A DNA stretch of 34,878 nucleotides from a virus: IMG/VR virus record IMGVR_UViG_3300021367_000005, positions 1-34,878 of that record. One strand, written 5' to 3'. The notes below the pieces were generated by a model. It was not told the origin of the DNA. It ran no database searches and saw only the letters and a program-made list of their open reading frames with translations. The position numbers and the translations under genes are program-made. Shown piece by piece: positions 1-5,738 of this stretch; position 1 is the first letter of the stretch, and the number at the start of each line of letters is the position of its first letter.

Positions 1-22
1 AAAAGTTTGACTTTTTAGCATT

Positions 23-351
23 ATGACATATTTAGTTTAAGAGCAAGATCAGACAACAACCAGGTTGAAATCGTAGAGGTATTTCGCTCCCTTGGGTGTA
101 GCGTCCAACACTTACATATGGTCGGAAGGGGATGCCCTGACATCTTGGTCGGTTGCAGTTGAGCTAACTTGTTGGTAGAGATAAAGGATGGGGCTCTGCC
201 TCTCAGTGCAAGACAGCTAACAAAAGATGAGCATCGCTGGCATGATGCCTGGTTAGGGCATGCATGCGTGATCAAAGATACTAAGGAAGTTATCGAGCTC
301 GTGGCCAAGACAAGGGACAGTTTGTTTAGTTTCTCTGAGCGAGAGCGCTAG
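23..351 (+). pseudogene. broken VRR-NUC (phage nuclease) gene
   Basis: Codons from position 40 read as a VRR-NUC-type nuclease core: GRGCPDILVG, then LLVEIKDG, then an LTKDEHRWHDAW segment typical of phage Holliday-junction or nin-region nucleases. Two lesions break it. The natural start, ATG at 23, overlaps the TGA that ends the preceding gene if the window is circular. It runs into TAA at 38-40 and would need a -1 shift to enter the conserved frame. In that frame TGA at 163-165 falls between the PDILVG and VEIKDG motifs. Only a 60-codon TTG fragment (169-351) is open after it, and it lacks the N-terminal half of the active site. I read this as an inactivated gene. Two local sequencing errors are the alternative. 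Confidence 0.7.
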
Positions 352-401
352 TTTGTTATTTTATTTAAAAGTTAATAATCAATGATCAATAAGGTGACAA
401 C

Positions 402-740
402 TTGACATACTGCCCTAATGAGATATACCAAGCTCTTTTAAAGACAGGTGAGGATTATGCCGACAAGAAGGCGGCCTACCTATTATTAGATAGCATGACA
501 AAACCGTGTCTTTCTGAAGCCTTTCGGCGAACCCGTGGCGCTAGCGCAACAGAAAAGAAAGAGCTGGTGTTTTGCGATGAATCTTATCTAAAACATTTAC
601 GTCTAGTTGCTGATGCTCGAAGCGCTTACTTACTAGCAGAAGTGCGCTATAAGTCAATGCAGTCACTAGCTGACGCCAGGCGAACAGAAGCAAGCACTCG
701 CCGAGCTGAGGCGAAATACGTTAGTATGCAACCGTCTTAA
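402..740 (+). CDS. small helical nin-region phage protein, unknown function
   Basis: This 112-residue protein is mostly helical and rich in Ala, Arg and Glu, with a C-terminal segment (about 75-108) of likely long helix. I chose the TTG at 402 because AAGGTG at 392-397 precedes it closely and no in-frame ATG occurs until about 495. The arrangement (Tyr-rich N-terminus, a central charged stretch, then a 'Y-x-x-HL' segment near residue 65) resembles small conserved proteins of early phage operons, but I cannot name the family. It lies between the broken nuclease and the HNH gene, so it is probably cotranscribed with nin-type recombination genes. Its last four bases overlap a leftward gene. Confidence 0.6.
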   Translation: MTYCPNEIYQALLKTGEDYADKKAAYLLLDSMTKPCLSEAFRRTRGASATEKKELVFCDESYLKHLRLVADARSAYLLAEVRYKSMQSLADARRTEASTRRAEAKYVSMQPS

Positions 741-922
741 GGTTTTTTACTTTTCTTATTTTTTATATAAGCGTTAAGATCTTCCTCACTGTAGCGAATC
801 ATCCTTTTTCCAACTCTCGTATAAGGGATATCTCCTTTGTTCATCCTGTCCTTTGCTAGCATCGAGATAGAGACATTTAGATGTAAAGCTGCCTCTTTAG
901 TTGTAAGTAATTTTTTGATCAT
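737..922 (-). CDS. excisionase/MerR-type helix-turn-helix DNA-binding protein
   Basis: This 61-residue protein has the layout of single-domain HTH_17/excisionase-like proteins. LLTTKEAALHLNVS forms the helix-turn-helix (about residues 5-25), IPYTRVGKRMIRY the basic wing (33-45), and SEEDLNAYI the closing helix. Such proteins bind DNA as recombination directionality factors or small regulators. It is encoded against the surrounding rightward genes. The start ATG (920-922) has no clear Shine-Dalgarno sequence but overlaps the stop of a short interrupted upstream reading frame (919-1017), which suggests translational coupling in an older leftward operon. A second excisionase-like gene next to the integrase (31090-31401) is the more likely true Xis, so this one may be a regulator. 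Confidence 0.65.
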   Translation of the reverse strand: MIKKLLTTKEAALHLNVSISMLAKDRMNKGDIPYTRVGKRMIRYSEEDLNAYIKNKKSKKP

Positions 923-1017
923 TGTTGTTCGCGTTTGCCCGCCTCCGCCATCACTGAGATAGCGTGTTTATCATTTCTTTAACTGTTTTTATCGTTGTCT
1001 TCTAAGTCCTTTTCCAT
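919..1017 (-). pseudogene. remnant of a small leftward ORF upstream of the HTH gene
   Basis: On the minus strand a 33-codon frame starts at ATG 1015-1017, encodes a charged peptide, meets TAA at codon 13 (979-981), and then stays open to a TGA at 919-921 that overlaps the ATG of the HTH gene. Stop-start overlap of this kind usually marks a translated operon, so the internal stop looks like decay. The frame just upstream on the same strand (about 1014-1095) encodes a hydrophobic stretch, LWLALIPVMVINAL, but lacks a normal start codon. Evidence is limited to frame geometry. Confidence 0.3.
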
Positions 1018-1281
1018 CGCCAATTAAGGGCGTTAATTACCATAACTGGAATCAGTGCCAGCCACAGGCTCGCTATTTCCTTTATTTTTGTGTGCTTATT
1101 TTTAGGTAGGGATTATATTCGGAAACCTTAAGTAAAGCTATAGACAATTTAACTCAGCCTTTGTTATTCTATTTTTCTTCTTAACGCTTGCAAGCTACAG
1201 CCGACGGGGATTCTGGTTGATATTCTCAGATAACACGGGCTTAGAGAGTTAAGCGCTGCTTTTAAATTATTGAGGGGGTTT
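1018..1281. other. intergenic region without a supported gene
   Basis: No convincing complete gene is present. The stretch contains one CTTAAG palindrome (1127-1132) like those in the control region, and an AT-rich segment around 1080-1125. On the minus strand part of it encodes a short hydrophobic frame with no usable start. It separates the leftward HTH gene from the rightward HNH gene. Confidence 0.5.
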
Positions 1282-1581
1282 ATGCTTAAAACTACAGTGT
1301 TTCGATCAAGAAGGTACCGCTTATATGTGTCCAGTCTACCTTGTTGCGTGAGCCATCGAAGCGGGATCGCTAACGATCCGCATCACATTAAAGGTGAAGG
1401 GTTTGGCGGCAGTACCAAGTGCTCAGACCTCTTCTGTATACCATTGACTCATGAACTGCATCAGGAGTTCCATCAAACAGGATGGAAGAGTTTTGAGGCT
1501 AAGCATAACATGTCTCAAGTGCAGGCTGTGCTAAAAACAATTGACCAGGCTTTTTCAGATGGTGTTTTTTATGAATCCTGA
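1282..1581 (+). CDS. HNH-type nuclease-like protein (NinG/DUF968-like)
   Basis: The start is ATG 1282, preceded by GAGGGGG; the upstream TTG at 1270 is too close to that site. The 99-residue protein has the layout of small phage HNH/DUF968/NinG-type proteins: SSLPCCVSH near residues 17-25, DPHHIKGEGFGG with the HH pair at 34-35, then PLTHELHQEFH (54-64) and a closing GWKSFEAKH. In related phages such proteins lie in the nin region and act on recombination intermediates or as HNH nucleases. The second cysteine pair of lambda Rap is not obvious, so zinc binding is uncertain. The gene overlaps the antiterminator gene by 11 bases, which fits early-operon cotranscription. Confidence 0.7.
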   Translation: MLKTTVFRSRRYRLYVSSLPCCVSHRSGIANDPHHIKGEGFGGSTKCSDLFCIPLTHELHQEFHQTGWKSFEAKHNMSQVQAVLKTIDQAFSDGVFYES

Positions 1582-2116
1582 AATGCTCAAGCTACTGAAT
1601 CCAAAAACTACGCGAATGGATGGCATGGGCGGCGCTCGTCCAATGGTGACGGTCGATGACATTAATGCCGCCTGTGCTGGTTCGAATCAGGCGGGACTGG
1701 ATATCTTGCTCGCAAAAATATGCGCTGATAGATCAGCTCAGAACAGGGCTTTTTATAGTCTTTATCAGAATATTGTTCAGCTAGCTGTTGATAATAGGTG
1801 GAAGATAAGAGAGAAGGGACAAGAAAAAATAAGAGGGCTAACCCAGTTGGTTTTATTTGAACTAACCACAAATCCGAGATGTCCGAAATGTAATGGTACT
1901 AAATACAACAAACAATTGAAGCCTTGCAAGGCCTGCAATGGAACAGGATTTTACAAGATAAAAGAAACACAAAGAGCAAGAGCGCTGGGCATCAACGCGA
2001 GTACCTGGAAGCGAGTCTGGGCTTTTCGTTATGCTGAAGTTTTATCATTGGTCGCAACATATGAGGCTGAGGCATTAAGAAGCATAGGCAAAAAACTTAA
2101 GCATGATTTGAGTTAA
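1571..2116 (+). CDS. Q: late antitermination protein Q
   Basis: This 181-residue protein has the features of phage Q antiterminators. An N-terminal region precedes a zinc-finger-like CPKCNGT...CKACNGTG module with cysteines at about 104, 107, 119 and 122. After it comes the HTH-like segment RARALGINASTWKRVW (about 136-151), and then a terminal helix. Q proteins load onto RNA polymerase paused just downstream of the late promoter and let it read through terminators into the late genes. ATG 1571 overlaps the end of the HNH gene; an upstream in-frame TTG at 1541 lies inside that gene and is unlikely. A promoter and an early terminator follow at once (2108-2221), the classic Q-pR'-tR' layout. Confidence 0.85.
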   Translation: MNPEMLKLLNPKTTRMDGMGGARPMVTVDDINAACAGSNQAGLDILLAKICADRSAQNRAFYSLYQNIVQLAVDNRWKIREKGQEKIRGLTQLVLFELTTNPRCPKCNGTKYNKQLKPCKACNGTGFYKIKETQRARALGINASTWKRVWAFRYAEVLSLVATYEAEALRSIGKKLKHDLS

Positions 2117-2143
2117 TGCATAGAAAAGCGTATATTCGTTCTA
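2108..2143 (+). promoter_or_regulatory. candidate late promoter pR' with promoter-proximal pause signal
   Basis: TTGAGT (2108-2113) and TATATT (2131-2136) are separated by exactly 17 bases. Transcription would start near 2143, and the first transcribed bases, AACAAT, resemble the sigma-dependent pause AACGAT of lambda pR'. The -35 box overlaps the last codons of Q. A short leader (about 75 nt) with small hairpins, one of them GGGGAA/TTCCCC at 2149-2163, leads to the terminator at 2193-2221. Position and spacing match the Q-dependent late promoters of lambdoid phages. Confidence 0.7.
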
Positions 2144-2192
2144 ACAATGGGGAACCCTTCCCCTTGCGTGATTGACAAGAAACTCTTGATTC

Positions 2193-2221
2193 GGCCTGTA
2201 CTTATTTACAGGTCTTTTTTT
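2193..2221 (+). terminator. intrinsic terminator, tR'-like
   Basis: An eight-pair stem (one G-U pair), GGCCTGTA with TACAGGTC around a six-base loop, is followed by seven T residues. It lies about 50-75 bases after the candidate late start, where a Q-dependent tR' is expected. It also overlaps the 3' end of the convergent HTH gene. Confidence 0.75.
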
Positions 2222-2405
2222 GATGGTGAAGCAGGCATCTTAAAAATGAAATTTCTCTGTCGGGCATTGGGCGATGACTTTTGTTACCTCCAGGTTTAAG
2301 CCAACTGTCTAACGTGTTCTCTGGCAACTCCATCAGCTTGGCTGTTGCCTTACGAGTAAAAGCATAATCTTTCATTAACTGCCTGAGTATACTGGAGTTG
2401 CTCAT
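2202..2405 (-). CDS. small helix-turn-helix DNA-binding protein
   Basis: This 67-residue protein has the compact layout of small phage/plasmid HTH proteins that choose targets through one domain: MKDYAFTRKATAKLMELPENTL (about 11-32) as helix-turn-helix, DSWLKPGG, then the RPMPDREISFLRCLL signature helix. It starts at ATG 2403-2405 behind GAGGG (minus strand). Its 3' end lies inside the tR'-like terminator, so late transcription runs antisense through it once Q acts. Two direct AGCTTATC repeats just upstream (2424-2446) could be its own operator. Role unknown; a regulator is inferred. Confidence 0.65.
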   Translation of the reverse strand: MSNSSILRQLMKDYAFTRKATAKLMELPENTLDSWLKPGGNKSHRPMPDREISFLRCLLHHQKKTCK

Positions 2406-2423
2406 AGTTTGCCCTCGGCTGAT

Positions 2424-2446
2424 AGCTTATCGATCGACAGCTTATC
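2424..2446. promoter_or_regulatory. paired direct repeat, candidate operator
   Basis: AGCTTATC occurs at 2424-2431 and again at 2439-2446, a 15-bp period, 19-41 bp upstream of the leftward HTH gene. Direct octamers at this spacing upstream of a small DNA-binding gene suggest autoregulation. The matching protein is not known. Confidence 0.4.
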
Positions 2447-2528
2447 ATGGATTATTTGAGTATATTATCTCGAATAAGACTGTGTCATAATATTGAAATC
2501 TTGCAAGATGCCCGTCTTCCTGAGCTTG

Positions 2529-2550
2529 CCCTCGCTAGGCGGGTTTTTTT
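2529..2550 (+). terminator. probable intrinsic terminator
   Basis: CC-C-T-CGC, loop TAG, GCG-GG gives a short GC-rich stem with one bulge, followed by seven T residues (2544-2550). It would stop rightward transcription between the late promoter and the terminase genes unless Q modifies the polymerase. Confidence 0.55.
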
Positions 2551-2624
2551 CGCAAGCACTTATCTTGTGTAGCAATTTAAAGGTCCGACAAAACAATCCA
2601 GCGACCAATAAATAAAATACAGAA

Positions 2625-2882
2625 TTAATACGCTTCACGAATAAGCAGATGAGACGAGCATTTAAAGTTGTCTGATTCAATTGACTTGGACGACATAGTC
2701 CCATTAGGTCCAATGGGCTCAACTGTTTTGAAGTAAGCCACACACATTGACATATCAATCGGGATCTCCTGGTCGTCACTAACAAGAATTATCTCATTGC
2801 CATAAATATTTTGCGCCACTTCTGTTCCGGTTACTTGTGAGCCATCAGCTAAAATAGCAGTCATCAATTTAAGTTGTTGCAT
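2625..2882 (-). CDS. hypothetical protein
   Basis: This 85-residue protein has a beta-rich, soluble N-terminal part (MTAILADGSQVTGTEVAQ, then a region ending in PIDMSMCVAYFKTVEP) and a less ordered tail. I do not recognise a family. The ATG at 2880-2882 has no good Shine-Dalgarno sequence; an internal ATG seven codons later is possible. The overlapping minus-strand frame at 2465-2785 looks like a shadow. The gene sits between the late promoter and the small terminase, on the opposite strand, which is typical of accessory insertions. Confidence 0.45.
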   Translation of the reverse strand: MQQLKLMTAILADGSQVTGTEVAQNIYGNEIILVSDDQEIPIDMSMCVAYFKTVEPIGPNGTMSSKSIESDNFKCSSHLLIREAY

Positions 2883-2986
2883 AGTTTTTCGCTGCTGAAA
2901 ATTAAAAAAAGAAAGAAACGATGTATAGAGACTATTCAGTAACCTTAAACAGGCAGCAGATAAATCTCGTCATCCTTGCTTCTGTC

Positions 2987-3018
2987 GATAACAAGTTATC
3001 GTAGGTACTGAGTACCTA
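2987..3018. promoter_or_regulatory. two adjacent palindromes upstream of the small terminase gene
   Basis: GATAACAAGTTATC (2987-3000) is a palindrome with 6-bp arms. TAGGTACTGAGTACCTA (3002-3018) is a perfect palindrome with 8-bp arms about a central G. They are one base apart and end 27 bp before the terS start. They could be an operator, an RNA hairpin or a packaging recognition site; the sequence does not decide. Confidence 0.55.
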
Positions 3019-3044
3019 TCAATATAAGCCATAAAGCAGAGCAA

Positions 3045-3539
3045 ATGATGAGTGAGCACAGCGATACAATATTCATGGATAACACAATATCATCCATAGA
3101 TCTTAACCTTGATGAGACAGTGCGAAGACTAGATCCGCAGGAAATTGACGAGCGATACATCACGGCTTATCTCGATAATCCTCTTCAGAGTAAAACAGAT
3201 ACACTGAGAGAAGCTGGACACCCGAATCCAACCCGGCAACGGGCCTGGCAAATTCACGATCGGCTAAGCGCTGAGATTGATAAGCGGCTTGATAAATTAA
3301 TAGTACAAGATGCAGCACTGGGGCGAAGTGTTTTGATTGAGCTTGCAAAAGACAGTAGCAGCGATTCAGTGAGAGCTGCGAGCGCGGCTCGCTTGATGGA
3401 GTATGCTGGAAAGCAAAAACCGGATCGGGTTGTGGTTGAGAGTCGTGCTCCTGAAGACATCGGCGCCGAGATTGCTGTATTGCAAAAAAGAATATTGCGC
3501 GCAAAAGGTGAAGATGTCTCAGAGGATGAACTGCATTAA
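3045..3539 (+). CDS. putative terminase small subunit
   Basis: This 164-residue protein is helical throughout. Its N-terminal half has an HTH-like region in which ITAYLDNPLQSKTDTLREAG resembles the 'number of residues, then gap, then helix' DNA-binding layout of phage small terminases. NPTRQRAWQIHDRLSAEIDK is followed by a long oligomerisation helix and a charged C-terminus ending in EDVSEDELH. Small terminases recognise phage DNA and hand it to the large subunit. It is the best candidate because it precedes the large terminase, though 2.2 kb of accessory genes separate them. ATG 3045 and ATG 3048 are both possible starts. Assignment rests on layout and position, not on a catalytic motif. Confidence 0.6.
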   Translation: MMSEHSDTIFMDNTISSIDLNLDETVRRLDPQEIDERYITAYLDNPLQSKTDTLREAGHPNPTRQRAWQIHDRLSAEIDKRLDKLIVQDAALGRSVLIELAKDSSSDSVRAASAARLMEYAGKQKPDRVVVESRAPEDIGAEIAVLQKRILRAKGEDVSEDELH

Positions 3540-3582
3540 TTTCTGATTAAGTAAACGCATTCATTTTGATTATTTGTTGTAG

Positions 3583-4089
3583 TTATTCAAGGACTATGCT
3601 TTTGCCCCCATTTGCACCCCAGAGAATTAGTTTCCCATCATTAAGAGCGAAATGAGTATAAGAACTATGACCGTGACAGATCTCAACCTCTTCACTCAAG
3701 GCACTTAGTGCCTGAGGTGTTCTATCGTTAGCCACTAGGGCGGCAGAACTGTTGATATAATAATAAGAGAAACCCTTCTGCTCGGTCAAACGACCTGGTT
3801 TGAGCTTACCCTCAAGAACACCCATGGGCATCACAAAAGAAGCAAGGCAGACGGAGTCCTCTAATCGATGAACAAACAACCCATAGAGAAACGGCCCTGC
3901 GGCACTCCTTATCGTGTTGATGTCAAAGTGGGCACCGGCGGTTGCACTGAGCCAATAATTACCTGCCAACGTCTTCTCGCCTGTGACTTCATCATAGTTG
4001 GTTCTAGTGCTGGCATTAGCTTCACCCTCATTATATCCAGGCAAGAATACTAGGGAAAAGAAGACAGCTATCATACATCGGTTCATCAT
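3583..4089 (-). CDS. exported protein of unknown function (candidate moron)
   Basis: The 168-residue product begins with a typical Sec signal peptide: MMNRCM, a hydrophobic core IAVFFSLVFLPGY, and an Ala-x-Ala site near residue 26 (EANA). The mature part is predicted to be mostly beta and soluble, with two Cys (near 81 and 138). It is transcribed against the late operon and carries its own intergenic space on both sides, the usual arrangement of a moron expressed from the prophage. TATAAA lies upstream on the minus strand (around 4114-4119). No family recognised; a periplasmic or surface role is inferred from the signal peptide only. Confidence 0.6.
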   Translation of the reverse strand: MMNRCMIAVFFSLVFLPGYNEGEANASTRTNYDEVTGEKTLAGNYWLSATAGAHFDINTIRSAAGPFLYGLFVHRLEDSVCLASFVMPMGVLEGKLKPGRLTEQKGFSYYYINSSAALVANDRTPQALSALSEEVEICHGHSSYTHFALNDGKLILWGANGGKSIVLE

Positions 4090-4726
4090 ATTGTTTCTAA
4101 GCTCCTATGAGTAGTAGATACTTTATACGTGGAACAGCTAAGGCAGAAAAGACACTCTGTCGGATATGTGTCCTTTTCGTCACAGACAGCGAAACATTGC
4201 TATGTCTTGCACTCACTCTCACGACAAAATCAGAAGGTCCATCTTGACAAAAAACCTGGCAATGTTATTTTTTCAGTTGGCTTTTTTGTTGCTAAAAAGA
4301 CCTTCATTTGCACACAGAACTCCACACTTTATGCTGACAGACTGATAGTTCGGCGTCTCAAGCGGATATTGAGTCCGTTTTGTCCTCAGCAGCGATAAAA
4401 AAGACGACCTGGAAAAAAGGGAGGCCTATTGGGTTTTTGTCTTAGCAAATGGACATCGACATAGCTTGTTCTATCATTTCGGGGAAAAACCTTACTGATT
4501 TTTAATCTGACTCCATCTTTGGTAAATTACCGCAACAATAATGCTTAGTACTGCTTTTTTTTGCGCGCCTTAGACTGTTGTTGTTTTGGATAAATTCCCA
4601 GGAAAAAAAAAGAAAAAATAAACCACAAAAAACACAAGGGAATAAGGAACAAACTGTAATTCAGCTGGTCTCTCTTATGTGGTGAATAATCGCCGCAACT
4701 TAATGCAAAGTGAGAGGTTTAATTAA
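4090..4726. other. intergenic region, no supported gene
   Basis: An 89-codon plus-strand frame at 4129-4398 is open, but its composition (His/Lys/Thr rich, no hydrophobic pattern) and lack of a good ribosome site argue against it. TTGACA at 4244-4249 with TATTTT at 4266-4271 (16-bp spacer) is a possible rightward promoter. The rest is AT-rich with no clear repeat. Confidence 0.45.
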
Positions 4727-4984
4727 GTGAAAAAACAAGTCGTGTCAGTAATTTTGTTAGGTGCAACCATAGTCATATCGTCAGTGGCGGTTACGACATC
4801 TGCTCTGGCCTCAGAGCGAAAAGGGCAATCGAGGCATCAAGGCAGTCAGCAGGATAGTGATAGAAGAACAACGGCTAGGGATGAGGCAATAAAAATCAGG
4901 GAGCAAAACAGAGACGCCAAAGAGAGAGAGTCCAAAAATCAGATGCCAAGCAAAAGACGGGTCTGGAATCCTAGATTCAAATAA
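4727..4984 (+). CDS. small exported, highly charged protein
   Basis: GTG 4727 lies nine bases after GAGAGG. The 85-residue product has a signal peptide (MKKQVV, then a hydrophobic core ILLGATIVISSVAVTTS, then ALASERK, with cleavage probably after ALA). The mature peptide of about 55 residues is Lys/Arg/Gln/Asp rich and probably disordered. The next small exported gene follows 17 bases later, so the two likely form one transcript. Function unknown; a periplasmic location is inferred. Confidence 0.6.
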   Translation: MKKQVVSVILLGATIVISSVAVTTSALASERKGQSRHQGSQQDSDRRTTARDEAIKIREQNRDAKERESKNQMPSKRRVWNPRFK

Positions 4985-5001
4985 ACAAGGGGGGCACTTA
5001 A

Positions 5002-5283
5002 ATGCGAAAACATGCCACAGTACTAGCGATTCTTTTGCTGCTGATTTCAGCGCGGAGTCAGGGTTGGACGGCGGAATGGACCCCATCAAGGGACTGGATC
5101 AGAATTGGCGCTCCGCTTTTTGTCGGACTAGCAAGCTGGACGAGAGATTGCTCCACACCTTGCTATGTCGTTTATTTTACTCAGTACAAAGAAGAGATAG
5201 GATACTATATAAATAAAAAAACAAAGGATGTGGTCAGTGTTGAGATTGACGACAAGCCTGCGATCCGATTTCTGTCCAGGTAA
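5002..5283 (+). CDS. small exported protein of unknown function
   Basis: The 93-residue product begins at ATG 5002 behind AAGGGGGG. The first 24 residues form a signal peptide (MRKHAT, core VLAILLLLISA, then a TAEW-like cleavage region). The mature region contains a Cys pair, CSTPC (about 50-54), and a beta-rich C-terminus. It follows the other small exported gene and is followed by a terminator, which defines a two-gene unit 4727-5283. No lysis-protein signature is visible, but the location upstream of the virion operon keeps a lysis-related role possible. Confidence 0.6.
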   Translation: MRKHATVLAILLLLISARSQGWTAEWTPSRDWIRIGAPLFVGLASWTRDCSTPCYVVYFTQYKEEIGYYINKKTKDVVSVEIDDKPAIRFLSR

Positions 5284-5291
5284 AACGGGAT

Positions 5292-5327
5292 TATTATCAA
5301 AGCACGATAAACGATAATAGTTTTTTT
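5292..5327 (+). terminator. probable intrinsic terminator
   Basis: TATTATC (5292-5298) pairs with GATAATA (5313-5319) across a 14-base loop and is followed by G and seven T residues. The stem is AT-rich, so it may be weak. It ends the two-gene exported-protein unit. Confidence 0.5.
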
Positions 5328-5332
5328 AAAAA

Positions 5333-5518
5333 TCAACCGGCATCTATAGCGATATAGGTGTCGTTTTTTTTGGATAGAAAATAAATATTTATTGTGTCGA
5401 AATCTTTTCGGCACTGATCTTTTTGGTCAACGTTGACTGTAGTTTTATTTATCACTCTTAAGTAATCAGCCGGTAAATTGTAATGGTTATCTATAACGTC
5501 TTGCCCATAGGCATACAC
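5333..5518 (-). CDS. doubtful small hypothetical protein
   Basis: A 61-codon frame begins at GTG 5516-5518 and ends with a plausible beta-rich tail (NIYFLSKKNDTYIAIDAG). A stop codon lies directly upstream of the GTG, and there is no strong ribosome site. It may be a remnant or a chance frame. No family recognised. Confidence 0.25.
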   Translation of the reverse strand: MYAYGQDVIDNHYNLPADYLRVINKTTVNVDQKDQCRKDFDTINIYFLSKKNDTYIAIDAG

Positions 5519-5738
5519 TTACTTCTAACGCTCTTCGCATCTATTTATGGCGGCCTTCCATGGTTCCCATAACAGTTATGTGTAGTTGAAAAAGTAGTTT
5601 TTAATCCTCTTTTATGCTGGCGCTAAGCGAGCCATTTTATGATGCTTTATTTCGTTCTTCTTTATTACGGGCCATGGATCATTTACAGCTTTTCCTAGTT
5701 ATTATTTTTCCAGGAAATGAAATGCAACAGGTTTAAGT
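5519..5738. other. short intergenic region before the virion operon
   Basis: I see no gene. The last bases, ACAGG before the ATG at 5739, give the large terminase a ribosome site. No near-consensus promoter stands out, which fits transcription from the distant late promoter. Confidence 0.4.

Noticed and set aside
23-165. Programmed frameshift plus selenocysteine or readthrough rescuing the VRR-NUC gene
   Set aside because: No canonical slippery heptamer in the right phase and no recoding element is evident; two lesions are simpler.
737-922. The true excisionase
   Set aside because: The HTH gene that overlaps int (31090-31401) has the expected position; this one is 5 kb away across the circle.
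2424-2450. Cloning-vector contamination (similar to a short segment of pBR322 around GACAGCTTATCATCGATA)
   Set aside because: The match is only about 13 bases and stops inside phage sequence; the octamers form a local repeat.
2465-2785. A 106-codon leftward gene overlapping 2625-2882
   Set aside because: It overlaps a better candidate in another frame, crosses the terminator at 2529-2550 and has unusual composition.
4129-4398. An 89-codon rightward gene
   Set aside because: Poor start context, no protein-like pattern; probably a chance frame.
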